Source: Burkholderiales bacterium
GTDB lineage: Bacteria; Pseudomonadota; Gammaproteobacteria; Burkholderiales; SG8-41
NCBI GenBank assembly: GCA_030683105.1
Contig: JAUXMZ010000006.1
Span: forward strand, 1 to 42,312
DNA length: 42,312 nt
Direction of reading: 5' to 3'
Part shown: positions 32,631 through 40,074 of the stretch, in pieces
How positions within the stretch are numbered: the first letter of the stretch is position 1
Layout: each line of letters begins with the position of its first letter
The notes under the pieces: model-generated
The model's database searches: none
What the model saw: only the letters and a program-made list of their open reading frames with translations
Told to the model about the DNA's origin: nothing
Program-made: the position numbers and the translations under genes

Positions 32631-33643
32631 GCTGAACCTCCGTCTGCCCACACGTTTTTCTCGATGTCATCTATCGACGGCGGCGGCGACGCCTTGGCCG
32701 TCGCGGTCGCCGCATCGACCTGGCGCATCGACTCGGCTTCTATATCGTCAAGCGTCGCCCCGGCTATACCCTGCTTGAGCAGGCGCTCGCGGTACATCTT
32801 GAGCGGGTCGCGCTCCAGCCATTTGTCGAGTTCGCCTTCGGGCCGGTACTTGCCGGGATCGGCGCGCGAATGGCCGCTATGGCGATAAGTCATGGCTTCG
32901 ATCAGCGCCGGGCCGCCGCCCTTGCGCGCGCGCTCGATGTATTTCATCGCTGTCAGATACATCGCGTCGGCGTCATTGCCGTCGACAACGATGGACTCCA
33001 GTCCGTAAGCGGAGGCGCGGTCTGCCGCCGGGTGCTTGACCGCGGTCACCGTATGAATCGGCGTGTATTCCATGTAAAGATTGTTCTCGCACACGAAAAT
33101 CACCGGCAGTTTCCACACTGCGGAGAAATTGAGCGCCTCGTGAAACGCCCCGATGTTGGTGGTGCCGTCGCCGAAGAAGCACACCGCGACCTGTTCGGTG
33201 CCGCGGTACTGCGCGCTCCATGCAGCGCCGGCGGCCACCGGCAAATGTGCGCCAATGATTGCATAGGAACCCATCGCGCCTTTCGCGACATCGGTCAAAT
33301 GCATGGAACCACCCTTGCCGCCCAACAGGCCGCACTGGCGCCCCATCAGTTCACCCAGCACGCCGCTCATGGATGCGCCGCGCGCCAGCGTGTGCGCGTG
33401 GCCGCGATAGGTGCAGAACGTCCAGTCGTCGGGACGCATCGCCACGCCGAATCCCGCGGCGATCGCCTCCTGGCCCAGCGACAAGTGGCTGGTGCCCTTG
33501 ACCAGGTTCTGCAGAAACAGGTCGTAGGCGCGCTTTTCGCAATAGCGCAGGTCAACCTGCATGCGGTAGAGCTCGAGCTTCGTCTCCTGCCCGATGTCGA
33601 TCGCGGGCGCTTCCTTTTTCTTGCGTTTCACATTGGTATCCAC
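32618..33643 (-). CDS. 2-Oxo-acid/acetoin dehydrogenase E1 component, alpha subunit
   Basis: 341 aa. The thiamin-diphosphate motif starts with GDG at 158-160 and ends with NN at 187-188. YRGHAHTLARG and GGKGGSMHL are typical of acetoin/pyruvate E1-alpha. The GTG start is preceded by GGAG 5 nt away. A Lys-rich N-terminal tail (KRKKK) precedes the domain. It overlaps E1-beta by 13 bp. Upstream is a 9-nt-periodic inverted repeat that separates it from the M24 gene. Confidence 0.93.
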   Translation of the reverse strand: MDTNVKRKKKEAPAIDIGQETKLELYRMQVDLRYCEKRAYDLFLQNLVKGTSHLSLGQEAIAAGFGVAMRPDDWTFCTYRGHAHTLARGASMSGVLGELMGRQCGLLGGKGGSMHLTDVAKGAMGSYAIIGAHLPVAAGAAWSAQYRGTEQVAVCFFGDGTTNIGAFHEALNFSAVWKLPVIFVCENNLYMEYTPIHTVTAVKHPAADRASAYGLESIVVDGNDADAMYLTAMKYIERARKGGGPALIEAMTYRHSGHSRADPGKYRPEGELDKWLERDPLKMYRERLLKQGIAGATLDDIEAESMRQVDAATATAKASPPPSIDDIEKNVWADGGSAWRN

Positions 33644-33663
33644 GTTGACTCCAAAAAAATCTC

Positions 33664-33762
33664 ACCGCAAAGGCGCAGAGGCGCAAAGAATCGCAGAGAG
33701 AGTCCAATCAAAAAAACTATAGATTCCTTTGCGTTGCCTTTGCGTCTTCGCGCCTTTGCGGT
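33664..33762. repeat. Inverted repeat with CGCAAAGGNN / CGCAGAG 9-nt units
   Basis: Arms about 33664-33698 and 33727-33762, imperfect, with units CGCAAAGG, CGCAGAGG, CGCAAAGAAT. Another word from the CACAGAG elements but the same plan; the spacer is short and A-rich. It lies 8 bases after the M24 stop codon. Confidence 0.82.
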
Positions 33763-33771
33763 TCAAGATGT

Positions 33772-35130
33772 TCAATACTTGTTCGCGATCGGCAATTCCT
33801 GCGCCGGGAACAGCGTGATGACTTTCGCCCCCGTGGGGGTGAGCACCACTTCCTCTTCGATACGCGCCGCCGACACGCCGTCTTTGGCCGGGCAGAAGGT
33901 CTCGACCGCGAACACCATCCCTGCCTTCAGTTCGTAGGGGTCCTTGAACGAATTGAGCCGCGAGATCAGCGGCCGCTCGTGCAAGCCCAGCCCAAGGCCG
34001 TGGCAGAAATTAAGCCCGAACGCCGCCATCTCGCTCTCGAAGCCGATCTCCTGGGCCTTGGGAAAGGCCTGCACCACGCGGTCGGTGGAGACACCCGGTT
34101 TGAGCGAATCGATCGCGCTGTCCATCCATTCGCGCGCCTTGCGATAGGCATCGTGCTGCGCCGCGGTTGCCGAGCCCACCGTGAACGTCCGGTAGTAGCA
34201 GGTCTTGTAACCCATGTAGCTCTGGATAATGTCGAAATAGGCCTGGTCGCCCGGGCGGATCAGGCGGTCGGTGAAGTTGTGCGGGTGCGGGCTGCAGCGC
34301 TCGCCGGCGATCGCGTTGATCGCTTCGACACAATCCGAGCCCATCTCGTAGAGGCGCTTGGTCGCCATGGCCACGATTTCGCTTTCGCGCACGCCGGGCT
34401 TGAGCGCTTCGTAGATATCCTGGTACACGCCGTCGCCCATTGCCGCCGCCATGTTGAGCAGCGTGATCTCGTCGTGGCTTTTGATTTCGCGCGCATCCAG
34501 CATCACTTGCTGGCCGTCCATCACTTTGATGCCCAGTTTCTGCAGCGCAAACAGAAACGGCGGTTCGACAACGTCGATGCCCACCGGCATGTCGGCGACG
34601 CCTTCACGTTCCAGGATGTCCTTGATCTCCTGCGCCGCTTCCTCGAACAATCCGACGCGCGGCGAGACTGCACCGCGCAGGCCGACATTGCCCGCGAGAC
34701 AGTGGTTTGTGGGCAGCCACGGCGCATACAGCTTGTGATGGCGCGCAGCCGACCCGAAGTCCCACACATACGGCTCGCCATTGCCGGTGAGCAGCGTCCA
34801 GCGCGTGAGCTTGTCGCGCGCCCATTCTCCGATCACTGTGCTCGAGATGTAGCGCATGTTGACCTGGTCGAATACCAGAATCGCGCCCAGTTTGGACTTG
34901 GCCAGCGCATTGCGCGTGCGCGCCAGGCGGTATTCGTGCAGGCGGCGGAAATCGACACGCTCCTCGAAATCGACCTGCATGCGGCCCGGCGCCTGCAGCG
35001 GCCGGTCCCAGCGATGACCGGGATTGGCGGGATCGTACAGCCCGTCGGGACCCGAACCGATACCGCGTTTAGGATCTATGCCCGAGGCCTTGATGACCTT
35101 GGGCTCAACTTTCTTCGTTTTGCGTGCCAT
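33772..35130 (-). CDS. M24-family (creatinase/prolidase-like) protein, third paralogue, nearly complete metal site
   Basis: 452 aa, the longest of the three. A basic N-terminal tail (MARKTKKVEPK) and about 50 extra residues precede the creatinase-like domain (about 60-215); the pita-bread domain follows (about 220-440). Metal positions: D300, C311 in place of the second Asp, H377 in CHGLGLGLHERP, E410, E425 in ARIEEEVVLT. Four of five ligands are kept and Cys could still bind metal, so this copy may be an active metallo-hydrolase, unlike the other two. GGAG 6 nt before the ATG. It lies immediately upstream of E1-alpha. Confidence 0.88.
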   Translation of the reverse strand: MARKTKKVEPKVIKASGIDPKRGIGSGPDGLYDPANPGHRWDRPLQAPGRMQVDFEERVDFRRLHEYRLARTRNALAKSKLGAILVFDQVNMRYISSTVIGEWARDKLTRWTLLTGNGEPYVWDFGSAARHHKLYAPWLPTNHCLAGNVGLRGAVSPRVGLFEEAAQEIKDILEREGVADMPVGIDVVEPPFLFALQKLGIKVMDGQQVMLDAREIKSHDEITLLNMAAAMGDGVYQDIYEALKPGVRESEIVAMATKRLYEMGSDCVEAINAIAGERCSPHPHNFTDRLIRPGDQAYFDIIQSYMGYKTCYYRTFTVGSATAAQHDAYRKAREWMDSAIDSLKPGVSTDRVVQAFPKAQEIGFESEMAAFGLNFCHGLGLGLHERPLISRLNSFKDPYELKAGMVFAVETFCPAKDGVSAARIEEEVVLTPTGAKVITLFPAQELPIANKY

Positions 35131-35164
35131 GATTTTCTCCAGCTAAATTCACTCAATACGAATG

Positions 35165-35255
35165 GACAGGATTTACGGAATTATTCGGGATAAACACCGA
35201 CATAAATATAAGGAAAATCCCGTAAGCCCTGCTCTAACATCCTGTAAATCCTGTC
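35165..35255. repeat. Inverted repeat with GACAGGATTTAC arms
   Basis: GACAGGATTTAC (35165-35176) pairs fully with GTAAATCCTGTC (35244-35255). A second, inner pairing CGGGAT/ATCCCG (near 35186-35223) makes it nested. It shares its word with the element at 36490. Confidence 0.85.
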
Positions 35256-35297
35256 ATCAATTTCATTGCCGGCGCTGCGTTGTTGCACCCGCCGCCC

Positions 35298-36383
35298 TCA
35301 AACCTTAGGCAAGCCAAGCTGCTGCGCCATCCAGTCGGCGGCCTGCGTCTGATACATATAGCGGCGATTGTTTACCACGTGGTTGCCGCCCTTCACGATG
35401 TCGAGCACCTTGGGGCCGGAGACCTCGGCGGCAATCTGCTCGGCGTTGGCCGGCGGCGTCAGGTTGTCGAGTTCTCCGCCAACGATGTAGATCGGGCAGG
35501 TGATGTTCTTCGCCACGCCGCGCAGGGTGAGCGTTTTGGCCACTTCGCGCGCTTCGTCCAGGGTCTTGCTGTGAGAGCGCACGCGGAACGCGTCGCGCGA
35601 CAGTTCGTTGCGGGCGTCGAATATCTCCACCCAGCTGTACGGCCCCGAGAACGACAGGCAGGCCTTGATGCGTTTTTCGAACGCCACGGCGCGCGCCGAA
35701 TAATAGCCGCCGAGGGACACGCCCATGATGCCGATCTTGTTCTTGTCGAGATCGGCGCGCGTCTCGATGTAATCGACGACCGCGGCGACCGGCACCTCAT
35801 AATCGCCCCGGATTGGGATGTCGTATTCGGCCTCGCCCTGCCCCGGGCCGTCGAACACCAGCGTCGCCATGCCGCGCGCGAGGAAGATGTTTTCGTAGAC
35901 GTCGAGTTCTTCCTTGGTCGAATCGAGTCCCACGCACATCACGACGACAGGGGGCCGGGCCACTCCCGCGGGCTTGCGCAAGATCCCGTATAACTTGTTG
36001 TTATTAAATGGTATTTCTGCCCTCTCTCCGGGCGGATCTATGAGCGGTAACGCGAGATTGCGGCACTCGACCACCTTCATATGCGCGGCCCGCATTTCGT
36101 CATACTTGTGCACGAACATGAACTTGCCGAAGTGATAGCACAGCGCCGCGCGCGTGAAGTGCTCGCCCGCCGACAGCCTGAATCCATCCGCCAGCGCCTT
36201 GCGCGCGAGGTCCTCGTGGATCGCGGCGCGTGCACTCCACGCCGCGCACCACTTGTCCCAGTGCGTGATGCCCGCGGTCACTTCCTGGAAATCGGTAAGC
36301 GACACGCCGCTTGCCACGAAGCGCGGCGCCCAGTTGCGGATCGCGATTTCGATGCGTTTATCTTTAGTCACTATCGTGTCCAT
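35298..36383 (-). CDS. Alpha/beta hydrolase, 2,6-dihydropseudooxynicotine hydrolase-like (paralogue 2)
   Basis: 361 aa. Helical N-terminal cap (1 to about 125), core with S223 in GVSLGGYYSARA, D306 in GGELDNLTP and H335 in GGNHVVNN. DGPGQGEAEYDIPIRGDYEVP and the ending ADWMAQQLGLPKV are nearly the same as in paralogue 3 (37623-38729), so the two share a recent ancestor. Probable C-C or ester hydrolase in the cytoplasm. A Bug gene lies between the two. The ATG at 36383 has only a weak ribosome site. Confidence 0.9.
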   Translation of the reverse strand: MDTIVTKDKRIEIAIRNWAPRFVASGVSLTDFQEVTAGITHWDKWCAAWSARAAIHEDLARKALADGFRLSAGEHFTRAALCYHFGKFMFVHKYDEMRAAHMKVVECRNLALPLIDPPGERAEIPFNNNKLYGILRKPAGVARPPVVVMCVGLDSTKEELDVYENIFLARGMATLVFDGPGQGEAEYDIPIRGDYEVPVAAVVDYIETRADLDKNKIGIMGVSLGGYYSARAVAFEKRIKACLSFSGPYSWVEIFDARNELSRDAFRVRSHSKTLDEAREVAKTLTLRGVAKNITCPIYIVGGELDNLTPPANAEQIAAEVSGPKVLDIVKGGNHVVNNRRYMYQTQAADWMAQQLGLPKV

Positions 36384-36403
36384 GCTTTGTTGAAAAAACT
36401 TCG

Positions 36404-36430
36404 GCCACAGAGGCCACAGAGGTCACAGAG
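36404..36430 (+). repeat. One-armed CACAGAGGN repeat (three units)
   Basis: Three 9-nt units (CCACAGAGG, CCACAGAGG, TCACAGAG). No complementary arm is found nearby, so this looks like half of an element, next to a different intact element at 36490. Confidence 0.75.
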
Positions 36431-36489
36431 AAAATCATTAGCAGTTGTCTTAAAAATAAAAAGAAAACCCGTAAACCAAAACCCGAATA

Positions 36490-36556
36490 GACAGGATTAA
36501 CAGGATTTACATGATTTTTCCGGAGTTTTGATCTTGTTAATCTTGTAAATCCTGTC
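36490..36556. repeat. Inverted repeat with GACAGGATTAACAGGATTTAC-type arms
   Basis: Arms 36490-36515 and 36531-36556 pair at 22 of 26 positions; units are ACAGGATTN at a 9-nt step. The loop is 15 nt. It lies 36 bases after the Bug 6 stop codon on the coding strand. Confidence 0.85.
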
Positions 36557-36592
36557 CATTGCTTGTTTTCAAGACAGGTTCCAAAAAACTTT

Positions 36593-37573
36593 CTACAGCG
36601 GCTTCATGCCGATTTCCTTGATGAGCTTCGCCAGTCGGCTGTACTCGTCGGCCTGCATTTTCTGGAACTGCTCGGGCGTGCCGTAGGCCGGTTCCGCCCC
36701 CTGCTTCTCGAACCGTTCGCGGGTATCGGCCTCTTTGAGAATTTTCACCATGTCGCTGTTGAGCCTGGTGACGAAAGGCTTGGGCATGCCGGCCGGCGCG
36801 ATGATGCCGAACCACGATTCGGATTGATACTGCGGGAAACCGGACTCTGCCGTCGTCGGCACGTCGGGCAGCGCCACCGAGCGTTTGGGCGTGGCCACCG
36901 CGATCGCCCTGAGCCGACCTTCTTTGAGCATCGGCATCACCGCGGGCAGCGGGAAAATATAGAAATGCACGCGTCCCGCGATCATTTCGCCGAAAATGTC
37001 GGCGAGCGTCTTGAATGGCACATGCACGGCCTGGATGCCTGCGGCCGAGACGAACATCGCTGCCGCCAGATGAGAAGAGCTGCCGACGCCAGCGGAACCG
37101 AAATTGAGCGTTCCCGGCTTGGCCTTGGCGAGCGCGATCAGTTCGGTAACATTCTTCACCGGCACGCCATTACCGATCACCACCACGTTGGGCAGCGACG
37201 CGACCAGCGTTACGGCCGTGAAATCCTTGAGCGCATCGTATGGCTTCTGCTCGCGGATCAGCACATTGGACAGATGAGGCTGGCCGATGATCGCCACCGT
37301 GTAGCCGTCGGGCGCCGCTTTGGCGACGATCTGGCTGCCGATCAGCCCGCCGGCGCCCGGCCGGTTGTCGATCACCACCTGCTGGCCGTAGACCTCTCCC
37401 AGTTTCTGCCCCAGCGTGCGCCCCAGAAAATCGCTGGCTGCGCCGGGCGGAAACGGCACCACCATGCGGATCGGTTTGGTGGGATATTTCTGCTCCGCTG
37501 CGTTCGCCGCTGCAGCGGTGAACAGGGACGCGCCCATGAGGGCTGATGCGATGATGCATTTCATGTTGTTCAT
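36593..37573 (-). CDS. Bug/TctC-family periplasmic solute-binding protein (Bug 6)
   Basis: 326 aa from the ATG at 37573, preceded by GGAAGAG; a longer frame runs 47 codons further but covers the upstream hydrolase stop and has no signal peptide at its start. Signal peptide about 1-24 (ending AANAAEQ). Motifs: PIRMVVPFPPGAASD, IDNRPGAGG, DGYTVAII. The cleft motif is HVPFKTLADI instead of HVPYKGxGP, and HFYIFPLPAVMP follows. This is the most divergent pocket of the six. It is flanked by the two most similar hydrolases. Confidence 0.93.
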   Translation of the reverse strand: MNNMKCIIASALMGASLFTAAAANAAEQKYPTKPIRMVVPFPPGAASDFLGRTLGQKLGEVYGQQVVIDNRPGAGGLIGSQIVAKAAPDGYTVAIIGQPHLSNVLIREQKPYDALKDFTAVTLVASLPNVVVIGNGVPVKNVTELIALAKAKPGTLNFGSAGVGSSSHLAAAMFVSAAGIQAVHVPFKTLADIFGEMIAGRVHFYIFPLPAVMPMLKEGRLRAIAVATPKRSVALPDVPTTAESGFPQYQSESWFGIIAPAGMPKPFVTRLNSDMVKILKEADTRERFEKQGAEPAYGTPEQFQKMQADEYSRLAKLIKEIGMKPL

Positions 37574-37622
37574 CTTTTTCTCTTCCGTAAAAAAACCGAT
37601 GTGTCCAAACGTGCCCTGCCTG

Positions 37623-38729
37623 TCATACCTTGGGCAGCCCGAGCTGCTGCGCCATCCAGTCAGCCGATTGCAGGCGGTATTTGTAGGCACGGTTGTTGGC
37701 CACATGGTTGCCATCCTCGATCAGCAGGAATTCCACCAGGCCGCCGGCTTCGCGAGACAGACGCTCGGCATCCTGCCACGGCACGATGCGGTCCTGTTTG
37801 CCGGCGACGATGAACAGCGGGCAGGTGATGTTCTGAGCAATGCCTTTCAGGCTCAGCGTTGCGGCATGGCGACGCGCCTCTTCCGGCGTCTTGCATTTCG
37901 AGCGCACGCGGAACGTGTCACGCGTCAACTCCGGCAGGCCTTCCCAGACGTCGCCAAAGTCGTAGGGCCCCGACAGCGCGATGCAGGCCTTGACGCGTTT
38001 TTCGAACGCCGCTGCGCGCGGTGCGTAATAGCCGCCGAGCGACACACCCCACAACCCGATGCGCGCGGTATCGACGTCGGTGCGTTGCTCCACCCAGTCC
38101 ACGACGGATTTCGCTGCAGCCTCGTAATCGCCGCGTATCGGCAATTCGTATTCAGACTCGCCCTGGCCCGGGCCGTCGAACGTCAGCGTCGCCATGCCGC
38201 GCGCCAGGAACACGCTTTCGTTGCTGTCCATTTCCTCTTTGGCCGAATCGAGCCCCATGCACATGACGACGATGGGCGGCTTTGCCACACCCTCGGGCTT
38301 GCGCAGGATGCCGGCAAACTTTGCGCCCTCATGCGGGATCTCGACCCGCACGCCGGCCGGACGCAGCAGCGGCAACGCCAGTGTGCGGCACGCTACGGCC
38401 AACATGTGCGCGGCGCGCATTTCATCGTAGTTGATCACGAACACGAATTTCGCAAAATGGTAGCAGGCCGCGGCGCGCGACAAATGTTCGCCCGCAGACA
38501 GTCCGAAACCGTCGGCCAGCGCCTTGCGCCCGAGTTCTTCGTGTAGCGCGCCGCGCTGGCACCATGCGCCGCACCAGTCTTCCCACCGCGCAATGCCGGC
38601 GGTCACTTCCTGAAAATCGGTGAGCGCGATGCCGTTGGCAACAAAGCGCGGCGCCCAGTGATGGATCGCCGACTGTACCCGCGGATCCTGGGTGCGGGCC
38701 GGCATGGCGCCCGTTTGCACATGGTCCAT
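37623..38729 (-). CDS. Alpha/beta hydrolase, 2,6-dihydropseudooxynicotine hydrolase-like (paralogue 3)
   Basis: 368 aa. S230 in GVSLGGYYAPRA, D313 in AGKQDRIVP, H342 in DGNHVANN. Cap domain about 1-130. GGGAG 8 nt before the ATG at 38729 supports the start. It follows the orphan binding protein by 30 bp, so the two probably share a transcript. The close similarity to paralogue 2 on either side of Bug 6 suggests duplication followed by divergence. Confidence 0.9.
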   Translation of the reverse strand: MDHVQTGAMPARTQDPRVQSAIHHWAPRFVANGIALTDFQEVTAGIARWEDWCGAWCQRGALHEELGRKALADGFGLSAGEHLSRAAACYHFAKFVFVINYDEMRAAHMLAVACRTLALPLLRPAGVRVEIPHEGAKFAGILRKPEGVAKPPIVVMCMGLDSAKEEMDSNESVFLARGMATLTFDGPGQGESEYELPIRGDYEAAAKSVVDWVEQRTDVDTARIGLWGVSLGGYYAPRAAAFEKRVKACIALSGPYDFGDVWEGLPELTRDTFRVRSKCKTPEEARRHAATLSLKGIAQNITCPLFIVAGKQDRIVPWQDAERLSREAGGLVEFLLIEDGNHVANNRAYKYRLQSADWMAQQLGLPKV

Positions 38730-38759
38730 CTCGTAATCTCCCGTGGTACCGCTTTTAAG

Positions 38760-39734
38760 TTATTGCGCTGACTCCGCCCTTTGCTGGTACGACAGATCCA
38801 GGTACTTTCCGGGCGCACCCTGCGGGGACTTCAGGCCTTCTGCCTCCCATACGACATCGATCACCTGCCGCAGCCCGTCGCTGGTGAGTTGCGGCATACC
38901 CCGCGTGGCGTAGCGATCATAGGCTTTTGACGCGGCCTCGGCACTGATGTTTAGACGCGCCGGCAACAACTGGATCGCCTCCGCCTTATTGGCCGGATCC
39001 TGCAACCATGCAAAGCCGGCGCTGAAACCCCGTATAAATGCGATCAGCTGTTTTCCGTTGCGCTTCGCCCACGAGCGTCGCGTTGCGGCGATGGGTCCGG
39101 GATAAAGCGGATAGAAGTCGTTGATCGCACCGAGGCTGCCAAAACCCGCGGCAAATAAATTGCGGTCGAACGGCGGATTAAGCAGGCTGGATGCGGCAGC
39201 GCCGCTCGTAAGCGCATCGAAGCGCTCCCGCGAGCCGCCGAATTCCCTGATCTCGTAATCACCGTCCCCGAGCCCGTTTTCGGCCAGCAGTTTTCGCAGC
39301 AGCAGCGCATAACCGGTGCGCGCGCCATCGACTGCGATCACTTTACCCTTCAAATCGGCAAATGCCTTGATTCCCGGCGCCACCACCAGCGACAGGTCGG
39401 GCGCATAGCCCTGAGCCATGAATATGAAGAGATCAGACCCGCGCTCGACGGCCCGCACCACGTGGTCGGACTGCTGGAATCCAATGTCGAAACCGCCGTC
39501 GATCAGACGCTCGAGCTGCGTCACCGAGGAACCGGTGAGAGTCAACTCGACATGTACTCCCGCCTTATCGAACAACCGCTTTCCCGTGGCCACATACAAG
39601 GGCCAGGCCTGCAGGCCCTCCGAAATGATCGCCAGCCTTAGCGGCTGTGCAGCGTCCGAGGCAGATGCTTCAGTCAGGTGCGTTTCAAGCCACGCAGCAA
39701 AAAACCGCAAGGGTATCCATTGCTGATACGACAC
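38760..39734 (-). CDS. NMT1/SsuA-like substrate-binding protein without an obvious signal peptide
   Basis: 324 aa. Periplasmic-binding type II fold: LRLAIISEGLQAWPLYVA near residue 33, LIDGGFDIGFQQSDHVVRAVE near 77, FADLKGKVIAVDGARTGYA near 125. The GTG start has GGAGG 5 nt upstream, the best available site. The N-terminus (MSYQQWIPLRFFAAWLE) is not a good Sec signal. A run of six T lies near codon 11, so a frameshift hiding a signal peptide is possible. No permease or ATPase is adjacent. Probable first gene of the leftward run, divergent from the GntR gene. Confidence 0.82.
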   Translation of the reverse strand: MSYQQWIPLRFFAAWLETHLTEASASDAAQPLRLAIISEGLQAWPLYVATGKRLFDKAGVHVELTLTGSSVTQLERLIDGGFDIGFQQSDHVVRAVERGSDLFIFMAQGYAPDLSLVVAPGIKAFADLKGKVIAVDGARTGYALLLRKLLAENGLGDGDYEIREFGGSRERFDALTSGAAASSLLNPPFDRNLFAAGFGSLGAINDFYPLYPGPIAATRRSWAKRNGKQLIAFIRGFSAGFAWLQDPANKAEAIQLLPARLNISAEAASKAYDRYATRGMPQLTSDGLRQVIDVVWEAEGLKSPQGAPGKYLDLSYQQRAESAQ

Positions 39735-40074
39735 GCATTCCTCCCGGAGTCAGCAGATGTAATGCCGAATGCACGCCGAAGACCGCAAGGTATAGGGTCA
39801 TGTCGCGGCGTACACCGAATTGTGTAAATGCTATGCAGAAGTAGACCAATTGTCAATGAAGTTATGTATTGGTTCGAATATGGTTAGATTTGGTTCAATT
39901 TCAATTTTCATTGCGATGCAGCATTTTTATATAGCTATGTACTGCCGGTTTTCAAGAACTGTAATTCAACCATGCAATTCTGCCTGCTCTCAATTACAAA
40001 CCAATTGACCTTATTGGTTTATTGATAAACAATGTACTGAATGCAAGGCAGGACGGCGCTTTGCCGGCGTTGCC
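39735..40074. other. 340-bp AT-rich divergent promoter region
   Basis: Much more AT-rich than the flanking genes, with many AATTG/TTGGT words. It should hold the promoters for the leftward run and for the GntR gene. I cannot place -35/-10 boxes with confidence. No RNA gene was recognised. Confidence 0.65.
39998..40030. promoter_or_regulatory. Two overlapping inverted repeats, candidate GntR operator
   Basis: AAACCAAT (39998-40005) pairs with ATTGGTTT (40013-40020) across 7 nt. GTTTATTGATAAAC (40017-40030) is a perfect 6+2+6 palindrome that overlaps it. Related half-sites (CCAAT/ATTGG) recur at about 39852 and 39873. The position, just upstream of a FadR-type GntR gene in a divergent promoter, suggests autoregulation. 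Confidence 0.45.

Noticed and set aside
33772-35130. DMSP lyase DddP
   Set aside because: DddP is also an M24 protein, but its Asp-rich metal segment is not present here (the segment reads FDIIQSYMGYKTCYYRTF); a more general M24 call is safer.
2001-39734. Integron-like cassette array (one-directional genes separated by imperfect inverted repeats)
   Set aside because: No integrase is visible, the repeats lack the GTTRRRY core sites of attC, the arm words differ between gaps, and several genes overlap as ordinary operons.
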